The position numbers and the translations under genes are program-made. A DNA stretch of 64,000 bases from Nitrospira sp. (GTDB lineage Bacteria > Nitrospirota > Nitrospiria > Nitrospirales > Nitrospiraceae), in contig SWDM01000018.1 of assembly GCA_005116835.1 (NCBI GenBank), forward strand, positions 127,485-191,484, read 5' to 3'. Positions 61,487 through 64,000 of the stretch are shown in pieces (position 1 is the first letter of the stretch; each line of letters begins with the position of its first letter). A model generated the notes under the pieces. It was not told where the DNA came from, did no database searches, and saw only the letters and a program-made list of their open reading frames with translations.

Positions 61487-61930
61487 TCATGCAGCAACAG
61501 TGACTCCGTTCCGTTTGAGAACCTCCAGTACCTTTGGAATATCTGGGGGGCCAGCAGGGATCTCGTTGTTGATGGCGGTGAACATCTGGGCAGCCAAGGA
61601 ACCTTGCCCGGTGATTTCGAGCATCTGGCCACCGCCCCTTCCATAGCGAAAACCATGCACCGTTCCCCGCGGCACGTGCACCAGGCTGCCGGACATGCAC
61701 ATATGGGCTTCCCCTGCACAGAGAAATTCGATTGTGCCCTTCAGAACATAGAAGGATTCGTCCCAGTCGTGGCTGTGCGGCGGCGGGCCCATTCCTTCGT
61801 CACCCTGCTGCAGAGTAATTCCATAGCATGGCGTCGCGGCATTCGACGCGAGTATGGTCACCTGTGTACCTAACACGCTCAGGGCTGGTTCGTACTGATC
61901 TGGTGTTAAGACAAAGTGTTGGACTGCCAT
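61487..61930 (-). CDS. cupin-domain protein, cytoplasmic
   Basis: A 147-residue single-domain cupin: motif 1 PPPHSHDWDESFYVLKGTIEFL (shown in two halves: PPPHSHDWDES and FYVLKGTIEFL, ~48-70) with the His, His, Glu metal ligands, and motif 2 VHVPRGTVHGFRY (~83-95) with the last His. No signal peptide. Substrate unknown. Flanked by attC sites on both sides, so a gene cassette. Confidence 0.85.
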   Translation of the reverse strand: MAVQHFVLTPDQYEPALSVLGTQVTILASNAATPCYGITLQQGDEGMGPPPHSHDWDESFYVLKGTIEFLCAGEAHMCMSGSLVHVPRGTVHGFRYGRGGGQMLEITGQGSLAAQMFTAINNEIPAGPPDIPKVLEVLKRNGVTVAA

Positions 61931-61971
61931 GATTTCACTCCTTCGATGAAGTGACCGTCTGGTGTCGTGCG

Positions 61972-62020
61972 GCCCAACACCAGCCTCAGCCGCGCCATTA
62001 GTTGAAGCGCGATGTTAGAC
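61972..62020 (-). repeat. attC site after the second cupin gene
   Basis: Perfect cores GCCCAAC (61972-61978) and GTTAGAC (62014-62020), inner CGCGC/GCGCG stem. 49 bp, short for an attC but both cores fit RYYYAAC/GTTRRRY. Confidence 0.65.
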
Positions 62021-62130
62021 GGTCGTCCGAACGTCGCAGCGCCTACCGGAACTACCTCAGTTAGAGCCGAAGCGTAATGCTGCTCATGGTTGCCGTCCTG
62101 TCGCTCGCCACCATACGCAGCATGCAATTC

Positions 62131-62622
62131 CTATTTGCCCTTAACTCTCCTCGTGTCGTCTTCCGAATTCACGAAGGTGACGACAAACGGCGCCTCTCCA
62201 AAGACCTCAATCACATTCCCTGCTCCATGAAGCCCAAAATGGCGCATCTCCGCAGGCACCATAGAGTGGGCTCCGACCTTCAACTCTTTCAACTTGGCAG
62301 CATCGTACTGCTCGCCCTGTGCCATCCAGAAGGAACCCTCCAGTACCGTAATATGTTCGTCGGTCATGTGCCAATGCGGTGGCACGTTGAGCTCTCCTTT
62401 CGTACGGATACGGACCACGTACACACCACCCTTCTTGTCTGGGTCGCCGGAAACAACGGAAATCTCCGAGCCGGGCATGAGCGGCTTCCAGACGAGTTGA
62501 TCTGGCATGACGATGACGTGGCGCGCCGGCGGATTCGTGGCGGCGGGCTTCGCGCCTTGCGCAAGAGCTAAAGCCGGTATGAGCAAAATCCCAACAGACA
62601 AGAGCGTGACCTTGACTCTCAT
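62131..62622 (-). CDS. exported cupin-domain protein
   Basis: A 163-residue protein. Signal peptide LLSVGILLIPALALA-QG; cupin motif 1 PPHWHMTDEHITVLEGSFWM (~77-96) and motif 2 SMVPAEMRHFGLH (~118-130). GGGAGAG upstream sets the ATG at 62622 instead of 62730. Related to DUF4437-type cupins. Periplasmic location with His ligands suggests a metal-dependent binding or dioxygenase-like protein. Cassette gene: attC sites lie on both sides. Confidence 0.85.
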   Translation of the reverse strand: MRVKVTLLSVGILLIPALALAQGAKPAATNPPARHVIVMPDQLVWKPLMPGSEISVVSGDPDKKGGVYVVRIRTKGELNVPPHWHMTDEHITVLEGSFWMAQGEQYDAAKLKELKVGAHSMVPAEMRHFGLHGAGNVIEVFGEAPFVVTFVNSEDDTRRVKGK

Positions 62623-62794
62623 GACCAGAGCTCTCCCTTTTCCCAGCGGTGTCGCAGCCTGAGATAGTGCCGCAGCTCGCGGCGGATAGGTGTGTGGTCG
62701 TTGATTGGCGTGAGCTACCTGTGTGTCCATCTGTCTGTTCCCTTCTTGTCAATGGGGATGATCGCGACTGACCTGGGTTTACCGTGGTTCTTTC

Positions 62795-62875
62795 GCCTAA
62801 CGTCCACCATAACCGGCGTGCAAAAGCAGAGCGAAGCGGCGCTTTTGCACGTCCGAGTTGATTGTGTTGTTAGCC
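62795..62875 (-). repeat. attC site after the DUF1272 gene
   Basis: Cores GCCTAAC (62795-62801) and GTTAGCC (62869-62875), with long inner arms GGCGTGCAAAAG/CTTTTGCACGTCC around AGAGCGAAGCG. 81 bp; 17 bp beyond the DUF1272 stop. Confidence 0.78.
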
Positions 62876-62892
62876 GTGCCCATTGTTGTGGG

Positions 62893-63201
62893 TTACCTCT
62901 TCTCTGGCGGTATTAGTTTGATTTCGGCCGCGAACCGCGCATGAGCTTCAGAATCAACGGGTCTATGTTTGACCTTGGTGCTCGCTGGGTCCTTGCCAAG
63001 ATAGTTATCGCCTTTCCAATTCTTCGATGGTCTGATTGGCCGGGGTACAAAACCTCCACCGCAGTTCGGACAGACGTTTCCCAGGATGGTGTCGACACAA
63101 GTGGCACAGAACGTACATTCATAAGTACAGATGCGCGCCTCAAGTGTATTAGGCGGCAACGGCTTGTTGCAATGCTCACAGGTTGGTCTGAGTTCAAGCA
63201 T
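62893..63201 (-). CDS. DUF1272 zinc-binding protein
   Basis: A 102-residue protein with four CxxC knuckles: CEHC (8-11), CTYECTFCATC (~25-35) and CPNC (~44-47); MLELRPTCEHCNKPLPPN is the DUF1272 start. Zinc binding is clear; the function of the family is unknown. GGAAGGGAGAC precedes the ATG. The C-terminal 40 residues (PIRPSKNWKGDNYL onward) are variable in the family. Flanked by attC-like sites. Confidence 0.88.
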   Translation of the reverse strand: MLELRPTCEHCNKPLPPNTLEARICTYECTFCATCVDTILGNVCPNCGGGFVPRPIRPSKNWKGDNYLGKDPASTKVKHRPVDSEAHARFAAEIKLIPPEKR

Positions 63202-63220
63202 GATGTCTCCCTTCCGTGAC

Positions 63221-63275
63221 GGCTAACAATGTTTAGGCAGATCCATATAAGAACCGGATCTGCCATTTTCTAACT
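63221..63275 (-). repeat. diverged attC-like element upstream of DUF1272
   Basis: GGCTAACAATGTTTA then perfect arms GGCAGATCC (63236-63244)/GGATCTGCC (63256-63264). Same architecture as the element at 4292-4360 beside the integrase remnant, 59 kb away. Confidence 0.55.
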
Positions 63276-63278
63276 GCG

Positions 63279-63566
63279 TCACACACCTTCTATGATCGTG
63301 AACACTATCCCATCATCGACGGTGGTGCAATGAGTGACGGCCCATCGACCATCGATCACGGGCTCTTATGCGGATCGGCATAAGCCGCCAGACCTAGATA
63401 ATCCAGCGAACGGAGAACCTCCATACCACAACACGCAGACGTTGAACGGCCGCTTTTCAATTCGGTGATCGACCGGTTTGGGTCGGATACCGATGGTCGA
63501 AGAACGGCCAGGAGCGGAAGTTCGGCGCCGAGGTCGCACCGCCATAAAGCGGTCCTCAGCCCTGCC
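63279..63566 (-). pseudogene. possible decayed cassette gene
   Basis: Between two attC-like sites the minus strand reads NAAGLRTALWRCDLGAELPL and on to MEVLRSLDYLGLAAYADPHK, stopping at 63356; the next frame continues PVIDGRWAVTHCTTVDDGIV, FTIIEGV and stops at 63279, 4 bp from the element above. One missing base would join them. No ordinary start codon until 63423. I do not recognise the protein. Confidence 0.3.
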
Positions 63567-63567
63567 G

Positions 63568-63639
63568 CATTAACGATAGAGGTGAGCCGCGCGCGGAGGC
63601 CGAAGGCCGGAGTGCGTCGGCTCGACCGCCTGGTTAGGC
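63568..63639 (-). repeat. attC site after the last gene in view
   Basis: Right core GTTAGGC (63633-63639) is perfect, left core CATTAAC one base off. Inner arms GAGCCG/CGGCTC and GGCC/GGCC with bulges. 72 bp; 50 bp beyond the stop at 63690. Confidence 0.72.
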
Positions 63640-63689
63640 GGCGGTCTTGTGGATTGGAGAACGACTTCCATTCAATTGTGCAGCATTGA

Positions 63690-64000
63690 CTAGTACTGAC
63701 CCTTGGTGATGGGAAAGTGCCGATCGGCCCAGGCGGCGAACTGCTCCAGCATGTTGACCGCGATCAGAGTACCGCTGGCGGGCTCGTACAGCGAAAGACC
63801 GCCACCGGATGAAACGCGCGCCGAGAGCACACGGAGCTTCGCCTGCAGCCAACCAACAGAGGACGCGTTGGGGTCGGCTTGCACGGAGGCGAAGTCGTCG
63901 AATAGCGCGGCGTCCACAACGCCAGTGTGCGATAGCCGCATATCCAACCTTTGGTTGTATGTCGTGGCCTTTGCAATGGCTGACTTGAAGCTATTGGACT
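63690..64000 (-). CDS. unknown protein, cut by the window edge
   Basis: Open on the minus strand from the window end to the stop at 63690, at least 102 residues: FKSAIAKATTYNQRLDMRLS, WLQAKLRVLSARVSSGGGLS, LIAVNMLEQFAAWADRHFP. Mixed alpha/beta, no motif known to me. The TTG at 63947 is an internal start only if the upstream part is not coding. It is followed by an attC, so it is probably a cassette gene too. Confidence 0.6.
   Translation of the reverse strand, partial: SNSFKSAIAKATTYNQRLDMRLSHTGVVDAALFDDFASVQADPNASSVGWLQAKLRVLSARVSSGGGLSLYEPASGTLIAVNMLEQFAAWADRHFPITKGQY

Overview
The window reads as a stretch of a Gram-negative chromosome of about 57-60 % GC, most probably from the genus Nitrospira or a close relative in Nitrospirota. 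This is inference from gene content and style: a complete Tol-Pal system with TolC-type and lipoprotein exporters (outer membrane present), a moeA-mobB-mrp-tatC molybdoenzyme/Fe-S/Tat cluster, a small c-type cytochrome, many short Nitrospira-like secreted proteins, and spacers full of hairpin repeats. No 16S gene or nitrogen-oxidation gene is present, so the assignment is not proven.

Layout. 0.1-3.0 kb: KimA-like APC transporter and a secreted PKD-type protein. 3.0-5.6 kb: an integron-derived patch with an intradiol dioxygenase gene whose stop codon lies 7 bp from a canonical attC site, a diverged attC-like element, the last ~35 codons of an IntI-type integrase, and an RHH/Doc toxin-antitoxin pair. 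5.6-9.1 kb: an orphan HExxH protein of the peptide beta-hydroxylase type, a lipoprotein and a zinc-ribbon protein. 9.1-10.6 kb: RqcH. 10.6-17.6 kb: a sigma-54 activator followed by a five-gene operon for an ABC-type tripartite exporter; a 16-bp inverted repeat lies at the activator's own start and twice upstream of a good -24/-12 promoter. 17.6-19.0 kb: response regulator and RRM protein. 19.0-26.2 kb (minus strand): ABC-2 exporter, mobB, moeA, mrp, tatC, degP. 26.7-30.2 kb: glycosyltransferase, caspase-fold lipoprotein without catalytic residues, cytochrome c. 30.6-43.2 kb (minus): a long co-oriented series tolQ-tolR-tolA-tolB-pal, coiled-coil lipoprotein, cpoB, mutL, miaA, mtnP, a PfkB kinase, a TPR lipoprotein and a RodZ-like protein. 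43.5-48.7 kb: tRNA-Asp, tRNA-Val, xerD, an LpoA-like protein, a site-2 protease and trpS. 49-58.6 kb: mostly envelope proteins of unknown role, an AAA+ ATPase, an NlpC/P60 lipoprotein followed by two tandem paralogs, and a PilZ protein. 58.8-64 kb: DUF5069, toxin-antitoxin remnants, then minus-strand genes (UDG, two cupins, DUF1272, an unknown gene cut by the window end) separated by attC-like sites: an integron cassette array with no integrase in view.

The observations I rate highest are the two integron-derived loci, the sigma-54 exporter regulon with its repeated operator, the pseudo-caspase lipoprotein, the orphan HExxH protein, and several families of intergenic inverted repeats. Starts were moved inward from the longest reading frame where a ribosome binding site, signal peptide or family alignment supported it.
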